The notes under the pieces are model-generated. The model did not search any database and was not told where the DNA came from. It saw nothing but the letters and a program-made list of their open reading frames with translations. Below are positions 25,331 through 32,791 of a stretch of DNA of 53,684 bases, in pieces. Origin of the DNA: Deltaproteobacteria bacterium. GTDB taxonomy: Bacteria > Desulfobacterota > Desulfobacteria > Desulfobacterales > QNYZ01. Every line of letters starts with the position of its first letter. The stretch's first letter is position 1. Made by a program: the position numbers and the translations under genes. The stretch covers positions 1 to 53,684 of the forward strand of contig QNYZ01000103.1 of the NCBI GenBank assembly GCA_003973265.1, written 5' to 3'.

Positions 25331-25540
25331 TTACTCCTGTTGTGGGAAAATCCGTCCCAGGCCTCCCAGCCTCCCAGCCTCCAGGCCTCCCAGCGTCCAG
25401 GCTTCCCGGCCCCCGATGTCGTCGTCAAAATCACCACCCGCACCGAAGCACCGCATCAGAAAATCCTGACCTGAAAAAACCGTTTTAACCTCATAATCAT
25501 CACTGGACGCGCCAAGGCTGACGGAAATAATCTCTTTCAT
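25331..25540 (-). pseudogene. N-terminal remnant of a quinate-dehydrogenase-like gene ending in a C-rich repeat
   Basis: The minus-strand frame of 69 codons starts with ATG overlapping the ferredoxin stop (ATGA), so it was the second gene of that operon. The first about 40 residues (MKEIISVSLGASSDDYEV, FSGQDFLMRCFGAGGDF) resemble the start of putative quinate 5-dehydrogenase-type proteins of Desulfobacterota, normally several hundred residues long. After GGDF the match stops and the frame runs into the tandem repeat at 25355-25410, giving low-complexity GGLEAGRLGGLG and a stop. The rest of the gene is gone. The family call is tentative. Confidence 0.4.
25355..25410. repeat. C-rich tandem repeat (CCTCCCAGC / CCAGGC units)
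   Basis: About 56 bases are built from overlapping units of GCCTCCCAGC, CTCCCAGC and CCTCCAGGC, with almost no G-free purine runs on this strand. The other strand is a G-rich series of GGGAGGC tracts that could fold as a G-quadruplex. It lies at the point where the dehydrogenase-like gene loses its similarity, so it probably replaced or interrupted coding sequence. Confidence 0.8.
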
Positions 25541-25800
25541 GAGAGGGCTCCCGGCGTCAGGCCGGCATTACCGATGGCGGCTGCCGGGCAGTTTTGCATC
25601 GTTTCCCGGCACAGGTACGTTTCTGTTAAGGTACGTCGCTGGCACCAGGCATACGCAGAATCAACCCGTGCATCACCGTTCAGGTTTTCCCTGAAATGGG
25701 CGGGTGCCATTGCCGCACACAGGGCGCACCCGATGCACTGGTCGTCTGCATAATACTTACCCGGCGCATTTCGGGAGCGCTTTCGGTTTGAACGTGCCAT
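25537..25800 (-). CDS. Single-cluster [4Fe-4S] ferredoxin
   Basis: This encodes 87 residues from the ATG at 25800; the open frame extends to 25875 without family-like sequence. The cluster motif is CIGCALC (CxxCxxC) followed distantly by NCPAAAIG, giving four cysteines for one [4Fe-4S] cluster. The sequence order ADDQCIGCALCAAMAP ... CPAAAIG is that of small monocluster ferredoxins. The N-terminus is basic (MARSNRKRSRN), which is unusual for an acidic electron carrier. It is followed by the broken dehydrogenase-like gene with a 4-base overlap and preceded, 84 bases upstream, by a nitronate monooxygenase on the same strand. A partner redox enzyme is not obvious. Confidence 0.85.
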   Translation of the reverse strand: MARSNRKRSRNAPGKYYADDQCIGCALCAAMAPAHFRENLNGDARVDSAYAWCQRRTLTETYLCRETMQNCPAAAIGNAGLTPGALS

Positions 25801-25884
25801 GCTAAGATGGTTCCCGGTGTTACCACATGGGGTGACGCCCTGTCTGTCGAGGCTAAAACAGGAGGAACCTGTCATCTACGGATA

Positions 25885-27000
25885 CTACCTGCCCTCTTCC
25901 TGATACCAGAAGGTATCAAATTCTTCCATGAGAGAGTTGAAGAGCTCCTTAACCGAAACAATCTTATCTACGAGGTACGCATTGGCCCCGGCAAAAACAA
26001 ACCCGCTTTTAAGTCTTCCCTTATAGGCATTCATCAGGGCCTGGGCAATACAATACGGTGCTTTAACTTCGTCACAATTGTGAAGGCATTTGAAGATGCA
26101 TTTCCGGGGGCGGTGTTTTCCATTGGCCACATCATCCAGGAAACTGTTTTTAAGGGCCCGGCCGGGCATTCCCACAGGGCTTTTGATAATCGTGACATCT
26201 TCTTTGCGGGCGGCAACAAACGCTTTTTTAAAGGCAATATCGGCATCACACTCATGGGTGGCCACGAAACGGGTCCCCATCTGGACGCCCGACGCACCCA
26301 TGCGGAGGAATTTCGCAATATCTCTCCCCGAGTAGACGCCTCCGGCCGCAATGACCGGAATCTGGCGCCTGGCTTTTTCCGCAAAAGGTTTTACGGCCTG
26401 GATCACATCCGACACGATTGTTTCCAGAGAAAAATTCGGATCATCAATCTGATCCCGCTTAAAGCCGAGGTGTCCGCCGGCTTTGGGGCCTTCGACGACA
26501 AACCCATCGGGCAGGTAGTCGAATCGGGCCAGCCATTTGCGGCAGAGTATATTGGCGGCCCGCCCGGATGAGACAATCGGCACCAGTTTGGTTTTTACCT
26601 TTTGTTTCAGTTCTTCGGATGCTTCTTTCAGGTATTTGGGTAAATCGAGCGGGAGTCCCGCCCCCGAGAAGATCACATCAACCTGTTCGGAAATCGAAGT
26701 CACCACCAGCTCTCGGAAGTTGGTCAGTGCGCACATGATGTTGACACCCAGCAGGCCGTCGGTCATCTTCTCGTGGGCCTTACGGATTTCGTCGGCAAGA
26801 ATTCTTTTGTCGGCCCCGGCCGGGTCTGATTTCCGATTGGGATCTTTCATCCCGATCATGGCCGTGGCAATTACGCCCACACCGCCTTCATTGGCCACGG
26901 CGGAGGCCAACCCGGAAAGGGAAATACCCACCCCCATTCCACCCTGAATAATGGGAATTCTGGCGACAAGATCACCGAATTTTAAGCTGGGAAGCTGCAT
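25885..27000 (-). CDS. Nitronate monooxygenase-family flavoprotein
   Basis: This 371-residue FMN TIM-barrel of the NMO (2-nitropropane dioxygenase) family opens with IPIIQGGMGVGISLSGLASAVANEGGVG. It then has the GVNIM strand, VEGPKAGGHLG with the histidine used in class I enzymes, and the phosphate-binding part IPVIAAGGVYSGRDI with MGASGVQMGTRFVATHE. In anaerobes these proteins are often annotated as NMO although molecular oxygen is absent; some act as enoyl-ACP reductase (FabK-like) or in sulfur/nitro compound reduction. It has a cysteine-rich segment near residues 305-325 (RKCIFKCLHNCDEVKAPYC), uncommon in classical NMOs and possibly metal-binding. The start ATG has AAAAGGAAAA upstream. Confidence 0.88.
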   Translation of the reverse strand: MQLPSLKFGDLVARIPIIQGGMGVGISLSGLASAVANEGGVGVIATAMIGMKDPNRKSDPAGADKRILADEIRKAHEKMTDGLLGVNIMCALTNFRELVVTSISEQVDVIFSGAGLPLDLPKYLKEASEELKQKVKTKLVPIVSSGRAANILCRKWLARFDYLPDGFVVEGPKAGGHLGFKRDQIDDPNFSLETIVSDVIQAVKPFAEKARRQIPVIAAGGVYSGRDIAKFLRMGASGVQMGTRFVATHECDADIAFKKAFVAARKEDVTIIKSPVGMPGRALKNSFLDDVANGKHRPRKCIFKCLHNCDEVKAPYCIAQALMNAYKGRLKSGFVFAGANAYLVDKIVSVKELFNSLMEEFDTFWYQEEGR

Positions 27001-27141
27001 TTTATTTTCCTTTTAAATTAACTTTTGAATTAAAGGGTTGACCAAAAATACCACCGCGATATCATCACCACGATGCCGATCAAGCCTGACCTGATAATAT
27101 AACACATAATAAATGAATAATCAATTATCGGTGATAATCAG

Positions 27142-27171
27142 CAGTAAATCCCGGTGAACCGGGATTTACTG
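27142..27171. repeat. Perfect 30-nt inverted repeat
   Basis: Arms of 14 bases (CAGTAAATCCCGGT at 27142-27155 and its exact complement at 27158-27171) are separated by only two bases. There is no T-run directly after it on either strand, so it is not a standard intrinsic terminator. It lies between two divergent genes, 18 bases upstream of the candidate -35 box of the HIT gene, which suits an operator or a cruciform. Confidence 0.85.
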
Positions 27172-27188
27172 TCGATACCGGTGCTGTA

Positions 27189-27218
27189 TTGCCATTGAAT
27201 TTTTTTTTGGGGTAACAT
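27189..27218 (+). promoter_or_regulatory. Candidate promoter of the HIT-mqnB genes
   Basis: TTGCCA (27189-27194) and TAACAT (27213-27218) are 18 bases apart, about 70 bases before the HIT gene start codon. The spacer contains a run of nine T. Both boxes are only partial matches to consensus. Confidence 0.4.
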
Positions 27219-27293
27219 ATGATCTTTTTCATCCAAACCATCACCGAGACCGCATCTCTTGGGCAAATAAAACAAGAGGGGGAAAATCGTTCA

Positions 27294-27626
27294 ATGGAAA
27301 AAGATTGCCTTTTCTGCAATATCGTCAAGGGAAAGACCGATACCCGATTTTTACTTGAAACCGATGAGGCTGTTGTCTTTAAGGATATCAACCCCCATGC
27401 TCCCGTGCACCTGTTGATTGTTCCCAAACGCCATATCCGCAGTATCAACGATTTGACCGACGAAGATCGGCCGGTGGTGGCGGAGCTGCTGATGCTGGGA
27501 AAAAAGATGGCCCGGCAACAGGGGGTGGCCGAAGACGGGTATAAACTGCTGTTCAACGTCGAATACGGCGGCGGCCAGCGCATCTTCCATCTCCATTTGC
27601 ACCTGCTGGCCGGTAAGGTCTGGTAA
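27294..27626 (+). CDS. HIT-family nucleotide hydrolase (HinT-like)
   Basis: This encodes 110 residues from the ATG at 27294; an upstream in-frame ATG at 27219 would add 25 residues without family similarity. It carries the zinc-type start CLFCNIVKG, the VFKDINPHAPVHLLIVPKRHI strand region, and the histidine triad IFHLHLHLLAG. HinT-like proteins hydrolyse purine nucleoside phosphoramidates and aminoacyl-adenylates in the cytosol. Length and motifs are typical. mqnB follows 50 bases later on the same strand, and co-transcription is likely. Confidence 0.94.
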   Translation: MEKDCLFCNIVKGKTDTRFLLETDEAVVFKDINPHAPVHLLIVPKRHIRSINDLTDEDRPVVAELLMLGKKMARQQGVAEDGYKLLFNVEYGGGQRIFHLHLHLLAGKVW

Positions 27627-27676
27627 CCGGTCTCCCGGTATTTTATCCGGGTATTGGCTGATTGTGAGAAAATATC

Positions 27677-28432
27677 GTGGCCCACCCTGTTTTAATCATC
27701 GCTGCCGTGGCAGAAGAACTGACCGGCCTGCATAAGCGGCTGGGTCAGCCGTCTCTCGGCCATAAGGCGGCCAGGTTAATGTGCCGCGGTCATCTCGCCG
27801 GTACCGCCGTTCATTTACTGGAAACCGGGCCGGGGCAGATCAATACGGCAAGGGCGCTGACTGCGTATATTGAATCCGAAAGGCCGGCGCTGGTAATCCA
27901 GACGGGCTGTGCCGGCGGATTTGACGGGGCAAAGCTGGCCCTGGGCGACATCGGTATTGCCAGCCGGGAGATTAATGCCCAATGGGGAATTGAAAATCCC
28001 GGAGAAGCACCGGTTGTTTCCCCTTTTTCGTTCAATATCTTGAAAAAGGGGGATGCCAAGATTCAGGATTCCTACCCCATGGAATCCGAACTGGTAGAAA
28101 ATACACGGTTTGTGTTGCATCAGGCGTTTGCCGTAACGGGTGTGAAAGTCGCTGTGGGTCCCTTTATCACCGTATCCACCATCACCGCTTCTGATACGAG
28201 CGCCGAAAAATATTACCGGAAATACCGGGCGCTCATGGAAAATATGGAAGGGGCCGCCGCTGCTCATATCTGTATCCATTACGGCATTCCATTTCTGGAA
28301 ATTCGATCGGTCAGCAACCGGGTCGGCCTGCGGTGTAAAAAGATGTGGGATCTTCCGCTGGCTTTCAGGCATGGATCCCGGGCCGTTTATACCGTGGTCG
28401 AGGCCATTGGCTCCGGAAAAATACGAATCTGA
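27677..28432 (+). CDS. mqnB: Futalosine hydrolase
   Basis: This 251-residue member of the nucleoside phosphorylase/hydrolase fold has the pattern of MqnB: IIAAVAEELTGL at the start, the LETGPGQINTARALTAYIE region, QTGCAGGFDGAKLALGDIGIAS, ITVSTITASDTSAE, and MENMEGAAAAHICIHYGIPF with the catalytic and ribose-binding acidic residues, then EIRSVSNRVG. It cleaves futalosine to hypoxanthine and dehypoxanthinylfutalosine in the alternative menaquinone pathway. The start is GTG with a weak GAGAAA site. Other mqn genes are not in this window. Menaquinone by this route agrees with an anaerobic respiring Desulfobacterota. Confidence 0.88.
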   Translation: MAHPVLIIAAVAEELTGLHKRLGQPSLGHKAARLMCRGHLAGTAVHLLETGPGQINTARALTAYIESERPALVIQTGCAGGFDGAKLALGDIGIASREINAQWGIENPGEAPVVSPFSFNILKKGDAKIQDSYPMESELVENTRFVLHQAFAVTGVKVAVGPFITVSTITASDTSAEKYYRKYRALMENMEGAAAAHICIHYGIPFLEIRSVSNRVGLRCKKMWDLPLAFRHGSRAVYTVVEAIGSGKIRI

Positions 28433-28567
28433 ATAGTCGGATAATATAAAACCCGTTCGAGCCGGTCGCTTTATCATTTTTTATGCTTATGTTCGGAGCG
28501 CTGGGAGATGGGGTGCACCGGTAAAGCCTCCTGCTCTTTGAATCCAGGTGTAACCAAAGGCGAAAAT

Positions 28568-30901
28568 ATGGAAAAAACCCTCAACGCGTTTCCGTTTCGA
28601 ACGGTGCTGAGTTTCGAGCCGCTCTTTGCCTATTTAAAGCAAAGAGTGGAAAGCGTCGACGAAACGGTCAATTTTAATAAAAAGAGAATACAGGCCCTTC
28701 TTGACCGGTCCCGGGACCTGAACGGGCAGATAACGGATCCCGATCGTCTCAAGGCCAGCGATGAACGGGTCAACCGCTTGATGAGCACGGTGTTCTCGCC
28801 GATTTCCTGGGAAACCGAGGCCGTGGGTGCGGTGATTCCCCTGACCATTGAGCCCTTTTTTGTCTCTCCCCGGTTTGAACGGTTGTTCCTCGATAAAAGG
28901 GGAACATTTCAGGGGCGGATCAACGTGGGCACCCGGCGTTTTAACCAGGGACGGATCATCCGGGCCTACCTTTTAATCCTGGAACGGTTTTACGGGATCC
29001 GGCAGCGGCTCGACTATCCGCTCGTCCGGATTATTAAAGATCCGGAGACCGGCCTGGATCGTCATTTCAGGATGCAGCTGGATTTTCGATTTGTAGAAGT
29101 TCATCCATTAACCTCCCCCCGGGTGCTGTCGGATGAAGCGCGGGAAATGGTTTTGGAACACCTGACCCAGCCGGAAAAGCTCCGGGAAATAATTCCGCCT
29201 GAAAACTTTGAATTAAGGGGCTTTACCGTTATCCGTGCGGTGGAGGTGACCGCGTCCGAAGTGATTTCAGCCCTGGAACGGGATCTCATTGACCAGGATT
29301 CCATTACCTCCCAAAAGGGGTTTTTAGCCCTTCAGCAGCATCTGCGAACCCTTTTTCGGCGCCCGGACCTGGTGGCCACACTGGCAGGAATCCAGGATGA
29401 CCAGGCCCTTCTGCTTAATTCCGGATCCGAGATGACCCATCGGTGTATTTTTTCCGATTCACGACATGTTCCTCTTTCGACATTTGCCGGGAGCCGGATT
29501 GAGCGTGTGATCAATGACCGCGAAATCGTTAAAATTGCAGACATATCCAAGGGCCACCCGGCCGGTGAATTTAAGTATGAAACCGCCAAACTGGAGATTC
29601 GATCCTGCCTGATCGGCCCGCTCTCTTACAAGAACCAGTGTATCGGTATCCTGAACCTGGGATCTCCCCGTGCCGGAGATCTGGGGGGCATGGATGCCCT
29701 GTTGATGGAACAGATACTGCCGATTTTTTCGCTGGCCATTAAAAAATCGCTGGATGAACTGGAGCATCAGATACAAAACGTGATTCGGGAAAATTGTACC
29801 GCCATTCATCCTGCGGTGGAATGGCGGTTTCGCAAGGCGGCCATACGGTATCTGGATGCTAAGCGGAAAGAAGGGAAGGCCGAGATCGAACCGATCATAT
29901 TTAAGGATGTCTATCCGCTTTACGGTGTGTCCGATATCAGAGGGTCCAGCGAGGAGCGCAACCGGGCGATTCAAAAAGACTTAATCAACCACCTGAACCT
30001 GGGGTACGATGTGATCCGGCAGGCCCGAAAAGTACACGCATTGCCGATTCTGGAGGAATTAAACAGCCGCATCGAGGCCTTTATTGAGAAGGTTCAGGGG
30101 GGGCTGGCGACCGGTGACGACCTGGCCGTTGTTAAATTTATGCGTGATGAAGTGGAGCCGTTTTTTTATCAGGCCGATGGATTCGGAGACCAGGTGGCCG
30201 CAGCCATTGAGGCCTACCAGGCGGCCATTGACAGGAAGTCGGGATCGATTTACCGGCTCCGTCGGGATTTTGAAGAGAGTTTTTCCATTGTCAGTCAGCA
30301 ACTGGCCACGTATCTTGATGAAGAGGAGGCGAGCGCGCAGGCGATTTACCCTCATTATTTTGAACGGCATGAGACCGATGGCGTGGATTACCTGATTTAC
30401 CTGGGGGAATCGCTGGTGGAAGATGGAGGGTTCCACGATATTTACCTGAAAAACCTGCGCCTGTGGCAGTTGAAAGTTGCCTGTGGCATGGCCCGGCGGG
30501 TAGATAAATTGAAAACCACCCTTAAAGTGCCCCTGGATATCGCCCAGTTGATTCTGGTCCAAAACGTCCCTTTGTCCATCCGGTTTCGTTACGATGAAAA
30601 ACATTTCAGCGTGGACGGCGCCTATGATATCCGGCACGCCATTATCAAATCACGCCTGGATAAAGCCGTGGTCCGGGGCACCGGGGAACGGTTGACCCAG
30701 CCGGGGAAGATCGCCGTTGTCTATTCCCATGTCGACGAAGCCGATGAAATGGCCCGGCATATCTGCTTTTTACAGTCAGAAGGGTACCTGACCGGGGATG
30801 TGGAGAAACTGGACATCGAAGACCTGCCCGGTGTACCGGGGCTGATGTCTATTCGCGTCGGCGTCGTTCTTGAACCTGAATCCGCCCGGAATAACGGGTA
30901 G
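28568..30901 (+). CDS. Large conserved-looking protein with a GAF-like domain, function unknown
   Basis: This 777-residue soluble protein has no signal peptide or membrane helix. The preferred ATG at 28568 follows AAAGGCG; an upstream in-frame ATG lies at 28508. The N-terminal 260 residues contain FRTVLSFEPLFAYLK and DYPLVRIIKDPETGLDRHFR, unassigned. Residues about 270-400 look like a GAF sensor domain (IEKVINDREIVKIADIS-type strand, SCLIGPLSYKNQCIGILNL, then FSLAIKKSLDELE). The remainder is long helices with several charged stretches, then a C-terminal alpha/beta part (GKIAVVYSHVDEADEMARH). No kinase, cyclase or HD output motif is visible. It stands between mqnB and a convergent DUF2333 gene. 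The role is not known to me. Confidence 0.8.
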   Translation: MEKTLNAFPFRTVLSFEPLFAYLKQRVESVDETVNFNKKRIQALLDRSRDLNGQITDPDRLKASDERVNRLMSTVFSPISWETEAVGAVIPLTIEPFFVSPRFERLFLDKRGTFQGRINVGTRRFNQGRIIRAYLLILERFYGIRQRLDYPLVRIIKDPETGLDRHFRMQLDFRFVEVHPLTSPRVLSDEAREMVLEHLTQPEKLREIIPPENFELRGFTVIRAVEVTASEVISALERDLIDQDSITSQKGFLALQQHLRTLFRRPDLVATLAGIQDDQALLLNSGSEMTHRCIFSDSRHVPLSTFAGSRIERVINDREIVKIADISKGHPAGEFKYETAKLEIRSCLIGPLSYKNQCIGILNLGSPRAGDLGGMDALLMEQILPIFSLAIKKSLDELEHQIQNVIRENCTAIHPAVEWRFRKAAIRYLDAKRKEGKAEIEPIIFKDVYPLYGVSDIRGSSEERNRAIQKDLINHLNLGYDVIRQARKVHALPILEELNSRIEAFIEKVQGGLATGDDLAVVKFMRDEVEPFFYQADGFGDQVAAAIEAYQAAIDRKSGSIYRLRRDFEESFSIVSQQLATYLDEEEASAQAIYPHYFERHETDGVDYLIYLGESLVEDGGFHDIYLKNLRLWQLKVACGMARRVDKLKTTLKVPLDIAQLILVQNVPLSIRFRYDEKHFSVDGAYDIRHAIIKSRLDKAVVRGTGERLTQPGKIAVVYSHVDEADEMARHICFLQSEGYLTGDVEKLDIEDLPGVPGLMSIRVGVVLEPESARNNG

Positions 30902-30962
30902 ACGGTCGTCTCCCCGCCTAAGGGGCGGCAGGGCGGGAATAGATCCGGTGATATTGCGCCAT

Positions 30963-32789
30963 TTATGTTGACAGGGCTTTGATCAGCACGGTCAGGTAAA
31001 ACCGGGCATGGCTGACAGGGGCGGCCATGTTGGCCCGGTGGTTGGCCAGGATGCTGCTGGGGCTGCTGTTAAAAACAAAGAGCGGGTCGATTTCGAGGGC
31101 GTGATGGCACGACTCAATGGCACGCTGGAAGTCTTTTTCGGCCTGCCTGGAAGCAATGATATTTTTGAAATCGTGTTCGATCCCCTTAAGAATAGTGCTT
31201 AATGCGCTGACAACGCCTTTGGTATAAAACAGATAATCATCCGATTTAAAAAAGCTGACGGGAACGCCATCTTCTTCGATTGTTTTTACCAGGTTGTCTT
31301 CACAACTGCCCAGCAGGTCTTCATAGGCCTTCAGGAGCGGGATTAAATTATCCGCCCGGTCGAAAAATTCGGCCTGTCCGTCAATCAACCGGTCTTTATA
31401 GGCGCCAAATGCGTTCAGGGCTTCTTTATATTTGGATTCCGCCGACGGGAACCAGTAGCGGTTCGATTTAATCATGAACCAGTTCATGGCATTTTCCAGA
31501 TCCGGATCAAAGGTGGCCGTGGCGCCGGTTCGGGATATTCTTTCCGCCAGGATCACCGCGGACCGTCTTGAGACCTCCAGAACGCCGAGCTGGAAGTTGG
31601 CGACATTGTCACCTGTGGGGATAAGATCGTTGGGCCGCCAGCCCCAGAACCGGTCATTGAGTTCATATTGGAGCGGTTGTATCAGGGCGTCAACAAAAGC
31701 GACACCTGTGGGCAGGTTTTCCTTCGGGGCCGCATCAGGGGCGGGTTGTTCATGTTCCTGGGCCGGTTCTGCCTGATCAGCAGAAAGCGCATGCCCCGAT
31801 TTCGCCGAGTCTGATTCCACCAGATCTGATTTCTCCTGATCCGAGTCTTTCAGAACCGGTTTTTCCTGATCCGAATCTTCGCCGGCGACATCCGCCTGGG
31901 AGGCGTGGTTTTGCGTTGCGGGCGCAGGTTCAGACGCGGAGACGGCATGAACGGGTGCAACATGCCCGGCACTTTTTTCAGTTGCGGCTAGATTTGAAAC
32001 CGTTTCCGTGTTCGTTTCATGGGCCGTTGCATCCGGTCTGGCATGCGCGGGCGTGGTGTCCGCTTCCGGCTGGGGTGACGTGCGTTCGGGCTCTGTGGCC
32101 GTTTTCTGCTCAGGCGCCGGATGTTTCATCCCGGTATCTGCTTCCAGAGCGGCTGTCGGTTGATCTGCCGTTTTTCCTGTTTCCGGCGCTCTTGCCGGCG
32201 GGACGGTCTGGGGCGTCTCTGCCGTCTCTGCCGCCTCGGCTGCCTGGCTGGTCTGGGCGGGCGTTTCCGCTGGCTGGTCGGTTTTGGTTTTGGGTGCCCG
32301 CATGACGGCCCCGGTCCGGATCGGATCCATGGCTTTTTTCGTGGTAAGGATACCGACGAGGTGATGGTTATGATCCTCTATCCGGGCGGCGGGCGACCCG
32401 GATTGAAACAGCTGTTCGAGGACTCCAGTTTCCGCATTGATCCGGAGGGTCGCGGATTTGTCTGATAACAGATCGACCAGGGGGGTTTGATCGGGTGAAA
32501 CCACCAGACGGCCCGGAAATCCCAGTTCGATGGTTTCCCCTTTTCCGTCGGCCGAATATAAATAAAACAGGTCGGAGACTTCGCCAAAGCGATGCGCGAT
32601 GGTCGACATGGCTTTGGCCGAAGAGGTCGTTAATTTCAGGACGATGGGAGCTTGCTCTTCAGCGGCTGAAAGCGGCTGTGGCGCATAAAAAAGGCTGATG
32701 GCCGTAAAGAAAACGACGGCAGCGGTCATGGAAGATAAAATAAAGCCAAATTGCCGGGATTTATCCCCAAATGCGTAATCCTTTCTCAT
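30963..32789 (-). CDS. DUF2333 protein with N-terminal membrane anchor and long acidic linker
   Basis: This encodes 608 residues. One hydrophobic segment near residues 16-42 (FILSSMTAAVVFFTAISLFY, ending PLSAAEE) is a signal or anchor. Residues 45-165 form a small domain of unknown type. Residues about 165-350 are a low-complexity linker of Ala, Pro, Glu and Thr with near-duplicate acidic units (DSDQEKP, DSDQEKS). Residues 355-608 match DUF2333: YELNDRFWGWRPNDLIPTGD, FQLGVLEVSRRSAVILAERI, NAMNWFMIKSNRYWFPSAES. The family is found in proteobacteria and has no known activity. Its start codon is two bases from the selB stop on the same strand, so co-transcription with selB is likely. Confidence 0.85.
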   Translation of the reverse strand: MRKDYAFGDKSRQFGFILSSMTAAVVFFTAISLFYAPQPLSAAEEQAPIVLKLTTSSAKAMSTIAHRFGEVSDLFYLYSADGKGETIELGFPGRLVVSPDQTPLVDLLSDKSATLRINAETGVLEQLFQSGSPAARIEDHNHHLVGILTTKKAMDPIRTGAVMRAPKTKTDQPAETPAQTSQAAEAAETAETPQTVPPARAPETGKTADQPTAALEADTGMKHPAPEQKTATEPERTSPQPEADTTPAHARPDATAHETNTETVSNLAATEKSAGHVAPVHAVSASEPAPATQNHASQADVAGEDSDQEKPVLKDSDQEKSDLVESDSAKSGHALSADQAEPAQEHEQPAPDAAPKENLPTGVAFVDALIQPLQYELNDRFWGWRPNDLIPTGDNVANFQLGVLEVSRRSAVILAERISRTGATATFDPDLENAMNWFMIKSNRYWFPSAESKYKEALNAFGAYKDRLIDGQAEFFDRADNLIPLLKAYEDLLGSCEDNLVKTIEEDGVPVSFFKSDDYLFYTKGVVSALSTILKGIEHDFKNIIASRQAEKDFQRAIESCHHALEIDPLFVFNSSPSSILANHRANMAAPVSHARFYLTVLIKALST

Positions 32790-32791
32790 AA

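Noticed and set aside
30902..30962. GC-rich inverted sequence (CGCC...GGCG) between convergent genes as a terminator
   Set aside because: The stem is only about 4-5 bp and no T-run follows on either strand.
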